Positions 21,948 to 31,603 of a DNA stretch of 31,603 nt are shown one piece after another (within the stretch, counting starts at the first letter, position 1; each line of letters starts with the position of its first letter). The notes under the pieces were generated by a model, which was given only the letters and a program-made list of their open reading frames with translations, was not told where the DNA came from and made no database searches. Both the position numbers and the translations under genes were made by a program. This DNA comes from Saccoglossus kowalevskii (lineage: Eukaryota > Hemichordata > Enteropneusta > Harrimaniidae): assembly GCF_000003605.2 (NCBI RefSeq), contig NW_003145794.1, forward strand, positions 120,798-152,400, read 5' to 3'.

Positions 21948-23775
21948 TTGAGCAGTGAATAGCCATATAGATTGAGAAGTGTTCAGTGACATGGGTTGAG
22001 AAGTGTTCAGTGACCTGGGTTGAGAAGTGTTCAGTGACATGGGTTTAGGAGTGTTCGATGGCAGGGGTTGAGCAGTGTTTAGTGGCATGGGTTGAGCAGT
22101 GTTCGGTGACATGGGTTGAGGAGTGTTCGGTGACCTGGGTTGTGCAGTGTTCAGTGACCTGGGTTGAGCAGTGTTCAGTGGCATGGGTTGAGAAGTGTTC
22201 AGTGACCTGGGTTGAGAAGTGCTCAGTGACATGTGTTGTGCAGTGTTCAGTGACCTGGGTTGAGCAGTGTTCAGTGGCATGGGTTGAGCAGTGTTCGGTG
22301 ACATGGGTTGAGGAGTGTTCGGTGACCTGGGCTGAGAAGTGTTCAGTGACCTGGGTTGAGCAGTGTTCAGTGACATGGGTTGAGGAGTGTCCAGTGACAT
22401 GGGTTGAGAAGTGTTCAGTGACCTGGGTTGAGAAGTGTTCAGTGACCTGGGTTTAGAAGTGTTCAGTGACCTGGGTTGAGGAGTTTTCGGTGACATGGTT
22501 TAGGAGTGTTCGGTGACATGGGTTGAACAGTGCTCAGTGACCTGGGTTGAGCAGTGTTCAGTGACATGGGTTGAGCAGTGTTCGGTGACTTGGGTTGAGC
22601 AGTGTTCAGTGGCATGGGTTGAGCAGTGTTCGGTGACCTGGGCTGAGAAGTGTTCAGTGACCTGGGTTGAGCAGTGTTCAGTGACATGGGTTGAGGAGTG
22701 TCCAGTGACATGGGTTGAGAAGTGTTCAGTGACCTGGGTTGAGAAGTGTTCAGTGACCTGGGTTTAGAAGTGTTCAGTGACCTGGGTTGAGGAGTGTTCG
22801 GTGACATGGGTTTAGGAGTGTTCGGTGACATGGGTTGAGCAGTGCTCAGTGACCTGGGTTGAGCAGTGTTCGGTGACATGGGTTGAGGAGTGTTCAGTGA
22901 CATGGGTTGAGAAGTGTTCAGTGACCTGGGTTTAGAAGTGTTCAGTGACCTGGGTTGAGCAGTGTTCAGTGACATTGGTTGAGGCGTGTTCAGTGACATG
23001 GGTTGAGCAGTGTTCAGTGACATCTGTCGAGGAATGTTCAGTGACATCTGTTGAGCAGTGTTCAGTGACCGGAGTTGAGAATTGTTCAGTGACCCGGGTT
23101 TAGCAGTGTTCAGTGACATAGGTTGAGCAGTGTTCAGTGACATTGGTTGAGGCGTGTTCAGTGACATGGGTTGAGCAGTGTTCAGTGACATCTGTCGAGG
23201 AGTGTTCAGTGACATCTGTTGAGCAGTGTTCAGTGACCTGGGCTGAGAAGTGTTCAGTGACATGGGTTGAGGGGTGTTCAGTGACATGGGTTGAGCAGTG
23301 TTCAGTGACATGGGCCGAGGAGTGTTCAGTGACATGGGTTGAGGTGTGTTCAGTGACATGGGTTGAGGAGTGTTCAGTGACACGGGTTGAGCAGTGTTCA
23401 GTGACATGGGCCGAGGAGTGTTCAGTGACATGGGTCGAGGAGTGTTCAGTGACCTGGGCTGAGAAGTGTTCAGTGACATGGGCCGAGGAGTGTTCAGTGA
23501 CATGGGCTGAGAAGTGTTCAGTGACATGGGCCGAAGAGTGTTCAGTGACATGGGTTGAGGTGTGTTCAGTGACATGGGTTGAGTTGTGTTCAGTGACATA
23601 GGTTGAGGAGTGTTCAGTGACACGGGTTGAGCAGTGTTCAGTGACATGGGCCGAGGAGTGTTCAGTGACATGGGCCGAGGAGTGTTCAGTGACATGGGTT
23701 TAGCAGTGTTCAGTGACATGGGTTGAGGTGTGTTCAGTGACCTGGGTTGAGTTGTGTTCAGTGACATAGGTTGAG
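21948..23775. repeat. 24-bp minisatellite, about 76 tandem units
   Basis: The unit is TTGAGCAGTGTTCAGTGACA plus TGGG with variants at a few positions (GAGCAG/GAGGAG/GAGAAG, GACATGGG/GACCTGGG, TTCAG/TTCGG). Because 24 is a multiple of three and one frame per strand has few stops, long frames run through it: on minus, repeats of MSLNTAQP (434 codons in 22463-23767 and 186 in 21936-22496), and on plus, repeats of EQCSVTWV broken by TAG units. A stop lies immediately before the minus frame and there is no exon signal, so I treat it as noncoding. Blocks of 7, 8 and 13 units are duplicated within it. Confidence 0.97.
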
Positions 23776-25374
23776 TTGTTTTTCAATAGAAAATTCCCCT
23801 CTTCTCCCATAATGTATTGTCATATGATGCAATAGTTTAATTCAGTTCAAACACGTTACATTTTTCGGGGAAGACCAAATATCTACCACCTTCGCGTAAC
23901 GTCGAAATCTTATCCATGAAAATACTAAAAATTGGCGTCGTTCGCAGAATTCCCCTCGGTCATTGACGACCGGATGGTAGCAACGCGGGGAATGCAGACA
24001 AACTATTTTCAAATTAACCTTTTAATTATGTGTCGTTGACAGACAGTTTGTATTGATGCATTCATTACCTGATAGCCATGGTATGGATCCTCCCACTCCT
24101 CGTGTTGGTAACTTCAAAGATAAACATATATATCCCTTGACCTCGGGGTCATTTTAGATGTTAGCATTTCACATTTTTTCAAAATGTATTGCAAAATAAT
24201 AATAATAATTTACCAGACAGCACTGGTATTAATGTAGTCATTTGCGATCGTTTTGTTACAATTAGACAAATACAAGCGATCAATAAATTTTCTAGAAATG
24301 ATTTCAGCGGGAAACATTGTTCCTATAGTGCGCATGACGCGTTGAGAAAATAACTAACCGCGTTGACAACCTATGACATTCATATGTCGTCAGATAGTCG
24401 CCCTCGTAAACGTCACAATCTTACGTTACGGGGCGAGAATCGAGTGATTTTTAATCAAAACTATTATTTATAGTTGTGACAGGTTGACCCCTGAGTGTTG
24501 TCTGCTTGTCTTAATTGTATATGTTCTAAGTGGTGCTATCCGCTTCTAAATATACGTATGATGGATTTATGGTCTCCAGGTGCGAAGTTCGCGATCGTAA
24601 AAACACTGAACGATAGAACCATACGTTTGCATTACCGAGCATATCGCGCTGCGCAGTGGCAATAATTTATGCCACGACAGATAACAATCCAGTACCCTAA
24701 ACTATTTCATACGTTTTCCAATATTCAACGAAACTATGCATACATTTTTGTTAGAAGTTTTCAAATGAGAATTAATTTATCTGTGGTGGAGGGAAGTCAA
24801 TTATGGCATTTTTTATATGATGAAAAAAAATATTAATTTCATTCATGAAATAGCATGAGATCGCGCGAGAAAATAAAATCAGCGTTGTTTGTGCCAGTTA
24901 TATATGCTATGTCGACTTCGCGTGATATTACACAGAACAATGCCTTCTTAGAATAATGCCACCTTGCGTAATAATGGCGCAGTAGGCACGCACACGTCGT
25001 CGGCTTCCCCGAAACAGATTAAATTAAGTTCAAATTGGCAAACACCCAATACAGTAAAACGGAACAGCGTCACAACCGATTTGGTAATTAACTGCAAACT
25101 GTCAACTGAAATATTTTAAAAAATCAATCAAAATATTTATTTTACTTTTGAGTTTAGCCGCGACGAGATCTTTGCCGGAAATTAAGACTATAATGTAATT
25201 ACGTTGAACAAAAAAATCAAAATGTTATTTTTGAGAAGAATTTTAATAAACTGCAGAGGGTACTTGAGTGTAAATAACTTTGAATGACCCGCCACTTGAA
25301 GTCATTATGTTGTCTCGCCTGATACGGAAACGTCGGGTTCACGCCAACACGCGGCGGACGTAGGAAATCTTAAC

Positions 25375-25476
25375 ATGGCACGTAGGCTGATTTTAATTCT
25401 GTTACTATCGCAAGCAAATGATGGGTTAACATGCCCGGTATACAAACTACTAGCAAGGTTGTCACGGATGTTTTAA
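25375..25476 (+). CDS. Short ORF with signal-peptide-like start, unknown
   Basis: An ATG in strong context (adenine at -3, guanine at +4) begins MARRLILILLLSQANDG, a compact basic-then-leucine/isoleucine signal-peptide pattern, followed by LTCPVY and a stop after 33 codons. GC-richer sequence lies just upstream (25320-25370). Possible donors inside the frame are GG/GTTAAC and CCG/GTATAC, both weak. It could be a first exon or a chance frame. No homologue was recognised. Confidence 0.22.
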   Translation: MARRLILILLLSQANDGLTCPVYKLLARLSRMF

Positions 25477-25991
25477 CGTTCTTAAACTGCCACAATACCA
25501 ACAATTGATGGCTCGAATTATTAAGTTGACATTTAAAAAAAAATAAAGTGGAAACCAGTTCTATTTATAGACGAGGATTTTGGTGGTAAGTGTTAGTGTT
25601 TGCGACCAGCGTTTGACCAAGGAGGTGATACATTGTCAACATTCGCGATCACTGACAGGCACTTGAAAGTTATAGAAATCTCCCGCCCACTGTACTACCC
25701 ACTGGATGACAGCTGAATCGAGGTAGAATCGATTTTTAATGGATGCTCTCAAAGCAAAACTGTTTTCCTTTGGATTGTTACGGCGCATGTTGAACACGGT
25801 ATGGTACTTAATGCATTAGAAGAGACGTTTCAGGCGATCAATCACGGCGGTGTCAGACGGACACTGTGAATGGGGATGCCAGTACTCTGTTTTTTTACGC
25901 AGAGACAGTGAATAGGTACACCAATGTTCTGCCCCACGCTGAAATAGTGAATGACATAAGCATAAGTTTAAAGGACAGTGGTCGCCATGTA

Positions 25992-26053
25992 GCGCGTGTT
26001 CGAAATTCATGTAAACAAACAATGTATTTCACACGCGTTGTATACGTCGCTAT
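25992..26053 (+). repeat. Dispersed repeat fragment, copy B
   Basis: This copy contains GCGCGTGTTCGAAATTCATG and AACAATGTATTTCACACGCG. It is the partner of 8770-8831 in opposite orientation, 17 kb away. The translated similarity (TMYFTRV) holds in both but no gene is evident. Confidence 0.5.
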
Positions 26054-26614
26054 GCGTTCCAAATCGAGCAGAACACGACGCGACGCGGCACCCACCGTTT
26101 TCTTTTTAGGCTGGACGGAATATATCTTATGAAATGTGTAGCTGCAGTTTTAATTTGTGGCGTAATCATTGTTTTTAATTACCACGTTAATATATTAACT
26201 ACAATGTATCTACGCGCGTCCTTTCCGCGAATACAAATATCCTATTTTTTTCTTAAAATATCAGTTCTCAAATTTCTATTGAGAATACATTCAGCCCATC
26301 TCTATCATAGTTATTGACTGCGGTCGAATTTTGGCACGGTCTCCTTTTAATAGCACACACCTTCCCAAATTCTATCATCTCAGTATTTGCTTTCGCCCAC
26401 TCACCGGATATGACGTCACAAGCACTGAACATGTCACAGGCAAAATAAAACACGTGTGTTTATTTTCATTTCTGTCAGTTAACGAGCGAGGCATCGTCTA
26501 TTTGATTTGAATTGACCGTGAAATGTCAGAAACGCATGTTCGAGTGGAGTGTGTGTAAAAAGCACTACCATGTCCCTCTACGACCATTTGGCATTCTCAG
26601 CAATAGACCACTTT

Positions 26615-26652
26615 CCCGGAAGTAGAAGATACGGCGTTTCGCATGCGCATGC
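26615..26652. promoter_or_regulatory. ETS and NRF1-like motif pair
   Basis: CCCGGAAGT (26615-26623) is an ETS-type site and GCATGCGCATGC (26641-26652) an NRF1-type site, 17 bp apart. This pairing is common in ubiquitously active animal promoters. It sits about 40 bp before the degraded THAP-like stretch. Confidence 0.35.
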
Positions 26653-26687
26653 ATACTGTTTTGGGGTGTAACGTAAACTTGCACGCG

Positions 26688-26760
26688 TGATATTGTGCTT
26701 CTGGGTGTACCAATCGCCGTCACAAAAAATAAATTATCTTCTATTGACTATCAGCAAACT
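26688..26760 (+). pseudogene. Degraded THAP-like zinc-finger start
   Basis: Codons from 26691 read YCASGCTNRRHKK, which resembles the first zinc-binding C-x4-C of THAP domains (for example CxxxxCxNRR). A TAA follows directly, then in the same frame IIFY, a TGA and LS, recalling the LSFYRxP that follows in THAP proteins with an arginine codon lost. An in-frame TGA also precedes it. It could be a relic of a THAP-bearing transposase or gene, or chance; the matched stretch is short. Confidence 0.3.
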
Positions 26761-27014
26761 GAGAAGTTGTGTTTTCCGCCATGACAAAGCAGGACTATTT
26801 CTGCACCCCAGTCTCGCTACCTCCCGAGTACAACGAGTACAAACGTTACCAAGACGTTACCAAGCTTTAATTAGGTATTTTAGGTGATTGGAAGGTATCG
26901 AAGGAGTCACCGGCGGTAATTAGTGCATGTCGCGCTCAGGACAAACCCCATACTTGTGATTTCTATTAGAAGAGCGCATTGGATTGTTGGAAAATCAATA
27001 TTATCAGCACAAAT

Positions 27015-27215
27015 GTCGCACATGCGCAGCGCGACGACCGCCGCCCTTTAGTGACATTTCAGTTCCCCCACCTTGCCATAGTAAGCCCTATCCTCGGGGG
27101 CGGAGCTACGTCACGAACGTTCTACGTTGCTAAGACGCGCACCACTGTACCACGTATTTCTATGGGCTTTGCGCGCGCTGCTGTGGAACGCCGGTGGAGC
27201 CGGTGAAAACTCGAG
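27015..27215. promoter_or_regulatory. CpG-rich patch with promoter-type motifs
   Basis: The patch holds CATGCGCAG (NRF1-like, 27021), GGGGGCGGAG (GC box, 27096-27105), TACGTCACG (CRE-like, about 27107) and many CpGs, unlike the AT-rich surroundings. A plus-strand ATG near 27160 opens 13 codons to a possible donor CCG/GTGAAA. No gene was recognised on either side, so it may be the promoter of a gene outside the window or an isolated regulatory element. Confidence 0.35.
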
Positions 27216-27631
27216 AAAACAACACAAACTTAACTTTGAAGTAATCTTGAACAACCAAATTCATATATGTTACACACGTAGGGCTAATCTTGTTACACTG
27301 TTCAGGGGACTCTCATCAACCATCGCAAAGTACCGTTTTCTGCTAGTTTTTGGTCTTTGTTTTCACCGCGAGGGTTGCCAGGCGGTAGAAAATGCCCGGA
27401 TGTCCGCCCCGAGGATAGGTCATTGACTCTGTTGCTAATGGCACCATTTGAGTAAAACTACACTCTAAGCAAAGCAAAACATCTGAAACATGCTCCGCCA
27501 TAACTATCCATCTGAGACTGACAAAAAATTACCACGTGACTTCCGGTGTGAAAAATATCACGGACTATGAAACGACATGAATAATAGTTATCTCCAGTTG
27601 ATTGTCCAGCAACCTGTTATACCATATGCGA

Positions 27632-27646
27632 CCACAAGGTGGCGCT
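27632..27646 (+). promoter_or_regulatory. CTCF-like binding site
   Basis: CCACAAGGTGGCGCT matches the CTCF core consensus CCASYAGRKGGCRSY at 14 of 15 positions. CTCF and its motif are conserved across bilaterians. Whether it is bound here is unknown. Confidence 0.4.
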
Positions 27647-30600
27647 ATAACGAATTTGCTTCATCAATGGCGAAATTGGCTGAATATTAGCTTAAATTAG
27701 TATTATAGTATAAAATGACATCTAAATGATAAAAAAGCCGGGGTTGATCATTATAAATTGTGTTACAGGAAACGGTATCTTCTCAATAGATAAAAAGCAA
27801 GTGTGGGAGTCAGTTTGTCATAAAAACGAAAAATAAATAAATAGACAAAAGTTGACACGAGGGACACGTATCGCACTACCACAAGCAGTCCAAGCTCCCA
27901 AACTGTATCGAGGGAAATATCACTGTACACTGGATGTGTCAGATGTTTTACTGAGCGTATCAGCCTAAACTGTGATGTGAAATTCAACGTGTTTTTTTTA
28001 CAAGTAAGTAAACTGATTTAAAAAAATAAATTGACTTTAGCGAATGTGAGAAACCAAATCAGAAAATGCTAAATGCCTTTGCAAAACTTAACGTGATATA
28101 TATACTACTATACAAACACACATACGATCATGATAAATAAATATTGTATGACATCACCATACCTATGTTTTACATGAAACTAAGTCCCCCCTCTACATAC
28201 AAATAGTGAGTCCCCAGTTTTTGATTGATGACAAAGATTTTCGTAACTCAATACAACCACACATCAAATTGAGATGTGGAAAAAGTTTTTTGAACCAATA
28301 ATAACAACCATCAATACAAATCAGTTTCACAAAAAAAAAATGGGCCAGTAACCCACAATACTCTTTCTAGAAATATCCCTGTATTGAACAATTTAATTTT
28401 GTCTCAAAGTATGTTTACAAACAATTTACAAACACGTGTTCATTTGAAACTAAGAGGAACGGGCTGAAACCGGAACAATGGACATCCTAGACGCACAATA
28501 TATAAAAAGTACGCCCTCTAACATGTACATGTTAATATTCAAGTGACCGACACACAGTACTATACAGTACGCTGAATAACCTATATCTTAACAACTCAGT
28601 CGTGCAATACGCTTTTTGCATCTTATTAACATGTAAATAATTCTTAAATAAGTTTTCTTTGCTTATGGCTTGAGACTCGCATGTTGATGAGCCTCAATGT
28701 GCGACAACGACTCACCTCACGCAACCTAGGAATGTATTGCTAGTATGTCGTTTCAAGGTGACAAATCGAAACATTATTAATGTATCATGAGCATTTGATA
28801 ACATTTTAATAAAACAACAGGAGTATGTGAATAAACTCCATCCCAGACGGCAGTTTGTAATAAAATTATCACCGTCGAAGGCCTCGTAATATCAGTTCAC
28901 CAATAAAAAGAAAAAGGGAATCGAAAGAGACTAATTCCCGGAATTGACTCGACTATAACAATTCCAATGTCATTATTATTGACGATAGGCATATCATCAA
29001 AGACACCGATATCTCTACTTCCTTAATCTATCGAGAATAAAGAAATGCCCTTGCGACATGATCCTATAATTTACATAACTGTTCCGTAGTAATGAGCACA
29101 TAATATGGTGTTTTCCCGTTTTATCGTTGTCTCACGAGTGATGGACAGCAAGAGATACAAAACGAAATACCTGCTTATAGTTTGGCAAACAATATTGCAG
29201 GTATATTTGAGACACATTTCACTCAAATACGAATCTACCATGACAGTATAACTCGGCTGGTAAAACGCTCTACGCATGGATTGGGCTAAACTGACCCAAT
29301 CAATATAACAGACAAATATTGGCATACTTTACCCCAATATCGCCTCACTGTCTGAAATTGGGATGGCATAAGTGCACCTATAAAACACGCTGAATTAAAT
29401 TGAAACGGTAATGTTTTGTCAGACGTAGCATTGGATTAGTGCCACAACTGATGAAACAAAGTTCCGACATTTAATCGTCGTTGATTTATAATTACGAGTG
29501 TCATAAACTGATATATCAATAAAACTCGGTGAGCTAAGTTCACGTCTATGTGCCTAGTAAAAGAACAGTTTTCTTTGTAGTGAGAATATTCAAGTTGAAC
29601 CCTTCTGACCGCATATCACGTCGGATTCAGTAGCGACACAACCGTCACGTGACCAGACTAAGCAAATGACCATATATAGAAAATGGTTGTTGGCAATCGC
29701 AGTCCTTGCTAATTATTCAATAAGACGTTTCGGGCGACACTGCTACAGATTAATATCTGAATAAAGCGTATGATATCGCGTTGATTTCAACAGCTACCAA
29801 GTTGCCTTTACGCCATCTAAAGTAGACGAATCTAAACGAACTTGAACTTATTTCATATTTATGTCGTGCTCTTTTCTTTTAATATTCCACGTAACTTACA
29901 GCTTCGGAAGAAATCATACTAAAAACAAATAATTCAATGTCGATGAACTCCCAGGATGCAACACTAGCAACTTCACTATCAATACAATCGGCTTTATGTT
30001 GGACAATGCCAGTCGTTATCTAAGCCAATGTCGAATTCGAGTTTTTAACGAGTACGTTCGCGTGGATATTTCCAGAGGAGAAGTTAAAAGGGGGATGGGG
30101 CACTATTCTGTTTAATAGATATATTTTAAGCACACCCTAGGATAACCTGACACATCCATCTTTCCAATGCAATGCCTGATAATCGAACAGTGTTCGAGGT
30201 GAATAGATTACACACACTGCATAATCAAAGATGATTTCCCGATCAGAAGAAACTAGACGATCCACTGATTCCAATCACCAGGATCACCTTCCAAGTACAC
30301 CCGTCATGCACCGGACTTGCCGGCCAACGGTTCGACGATAGCTCATCTTGCATGGAATCCGCAGAATAAATTATCGACAGGTATATGTACATCGCATCTC
30401 TCTCGATGCACTACTCCGGACATTAACCCTCGTTACAGACGTAATCCTGATCAATTCACAGCTCGGCCGTCATATTGCTCTAGGGCCGGCATACACAGAG
30501 GTTTCAGACGTCACAGTCAGAATGTAATAGAGGACAGGGACCTTATTAAATACGTGTTTTGACATTCACAATAAGCTATAAACGACGAGACACGCCATGA

Positions 30601-31344
30601 CTACATATTCCCACGTTCAGCGACACGTCGCTTTATAAATAACATCACTGCCTCAAGTGTAATGAACCTACTCAGTGAAATTTGTGAATTGATAGTACGG
30701 CTGAGGTTGTCAATAGTAACCGCTCTATATGAACATTTTGATAACTTTTTGAACATGTATTTCGAGTTTGAAATCGGTAAATTTTTCCCAGCTGGGACTG
30801 ATTATGAAACAAACAAACAAGAGTATTAAATCTCACACAAGAAACAAAAAAATAAAGGTACAGAAAAAAAGAAAGTCATCGGGTATTTCTGAGTAGGATA
30901 ATGGTAATCCAATAAACCCCTCGCTTTAACACTTTACCACAAGTAAGAACATTGTCGCCGCCGCAAAGTTATTAATTAAAATCAGCCTGTAACTAATGTT
31001 AATTATAACAGCAATGGGCGTGGGTGAAACTGATGGGCATGGTCAGTAGGGGAGTCGGGGCCACGAAGACGGAGGCCGCTAACTCCGAGTTACCCCGAGT
31101 TACCCCGCGTTCAACCGTCAGATGTTCTGTATTTATTTTCTCACAACACACCTGGGGTAAAGTGCCTTTTTACGACTCTTAATAAAGAATACTATATGAG
31201 TTCGTTTTTCTTAGAAAATGCGGACGCGGTAAGCATCAAAGTGTGTCGAGTATCATATAAAATGCGTAAAACAGGTATTAATAGGAGGTCGGAGAAAAAT
31301 ATAATATCGTTCGACGTGATATAGCTGTATTGCTACTATATGTC

Positions 31345-31354
31345 GGGGGGGGGG
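31345..31354. repeat. Poly-G tract
   Basis: Ten consecutive G residues near the right end of the window. Confidence 0.9.
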
Positions 31355-31535
31355 ATTTATCGAATGTTGATTCGCTGAGAATTCAACGCACAATGATAGA
31401 ACTGGGATGTCTGTCATCTCCAGAAAATGTTAAATGTATGAAAGATTTAGCTTTTTAAAAGATGTTGTTTGAGAATGGAATAGTTTGGGATAACGTATGA
31501 GGGGAAGTAAAATAATAGAATATGAGAAGATGCGA

Positions 31536-31553
31536 TGTGTGTGTGTGTGTGTG
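31536..31553. repeat. (TG)n microsatellite
   Basis: Uninterrupted TG run followed by five G residues. Confidence 0.93.
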
Positions 31554-31603
31554 GGGGCATGTAGATGGTATAGTATGGAATGATACCACGTGGGGGGAGT
31601 TTG

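Larger units (their letters stand above)
23776..31603. other. Distal upstream region, no gene recognised
   Basis: Besides the elements listed separately (25375 ORF, 25992 repeat, 26.6-27.2 kb motif patches, CTCF-like site, G and TG tracts), I see nothing that supports a gene. The longest frames (up to 99 codons at 27127-27426) have no conserved motifs. Confidence 0.65.

Noticed and set aside
21936-23767. Long open frames encoding (MSLNTAQP)n on minus and (EQCSVTWV)n on plus
   Set aside because: They exist only inside the 24-bp tandem array, stop at its edge, occur on both strands at once and have no exon signals, so they are repeat artefacts unless expression is shown.
30317-30562. 81-codon plus frame
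   Set aside because: It has no family resemblance or exon signals; probably chance in a locally GC-richer stretch.
1-31603. CRISPR arrays, bacterial operons or viral genes
   Set aside because: The tandem arrays lack repeat-spacer structure, the gene present is intron-bearing and animal, and no viral or bacterial proteins are visible.

Overview
This is an AT-rich metazoan (bilaterian animal) genomic window from a draft assembly: it has large introns with GT-AG junctions, simple repeats, a minisatellite and a run of Ns. The one gene I can identify with confidence is a complete Wnt gene of the Wnt9 subfamily on the minus strand. Four coding exons (18705-18638, 17933-17704, 6883-6609, 3236-2730) join in frame to a predicted 359-residue secreted protein with 24 cysteines, the thumb motif and the C-terminal cysteine-rich half. 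The species cannot be fixed from the sequence. The exon layout and the match to vertebrate Wnt9 suggest an invertebrate with a slowly evolving Wnt set, for example a lophotrochozoan, hemichordate or cephalochordate; that is inference.

Layout. 1-2729 is the 3' flank of Wnt9, with a small terminal-inverted-repeat element and short tandem repeats. 2730-18705 is the Wnt9 coding span. Intron 3 (3.4 kb) holds a second copy of the inverted-repeat element and a possible plus-strand signal-peptide exon. Intron 2 (10.8 kb) holds a decayed ~45-bp tandem array, an ATTC microsatellite and a C tract. Intron 1 is 0.7 kb. 18706-18936 is a short, GC-richer interval with a head-to-head pair of CCAAT boxes; it lies between Wnt9 and a small plus-strand reading frame and looks like a bidirectional promoter. 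19876-20282 is an assembly gap. About 21750-23775 is a 24-bp minisatellite of roughly 76 units whose unit length keeps long frames open on both strands. 23780-31603 is largely featureless, with a second promoter-like CpG-rich patch near 27.0-27.2 kb, a degraded THAP-like motif near 26.7 kb and a near-consensus CTCF site at 27632.

No other gene was recognised. In particular, none of the usual ancestral neighbours (Wnt1, Wnt6, Wnt10) is visible in the 2.7 kb downstream or 12.9 kb upstream. I found no evidence of a novel multi-gene system. The points most worth following are the recovered first exon, the overlapping upstream ORF in the Wnt9 leader, the divergent small ORF, the frame-preserving minisatellite and the inverted-repeat element pair.
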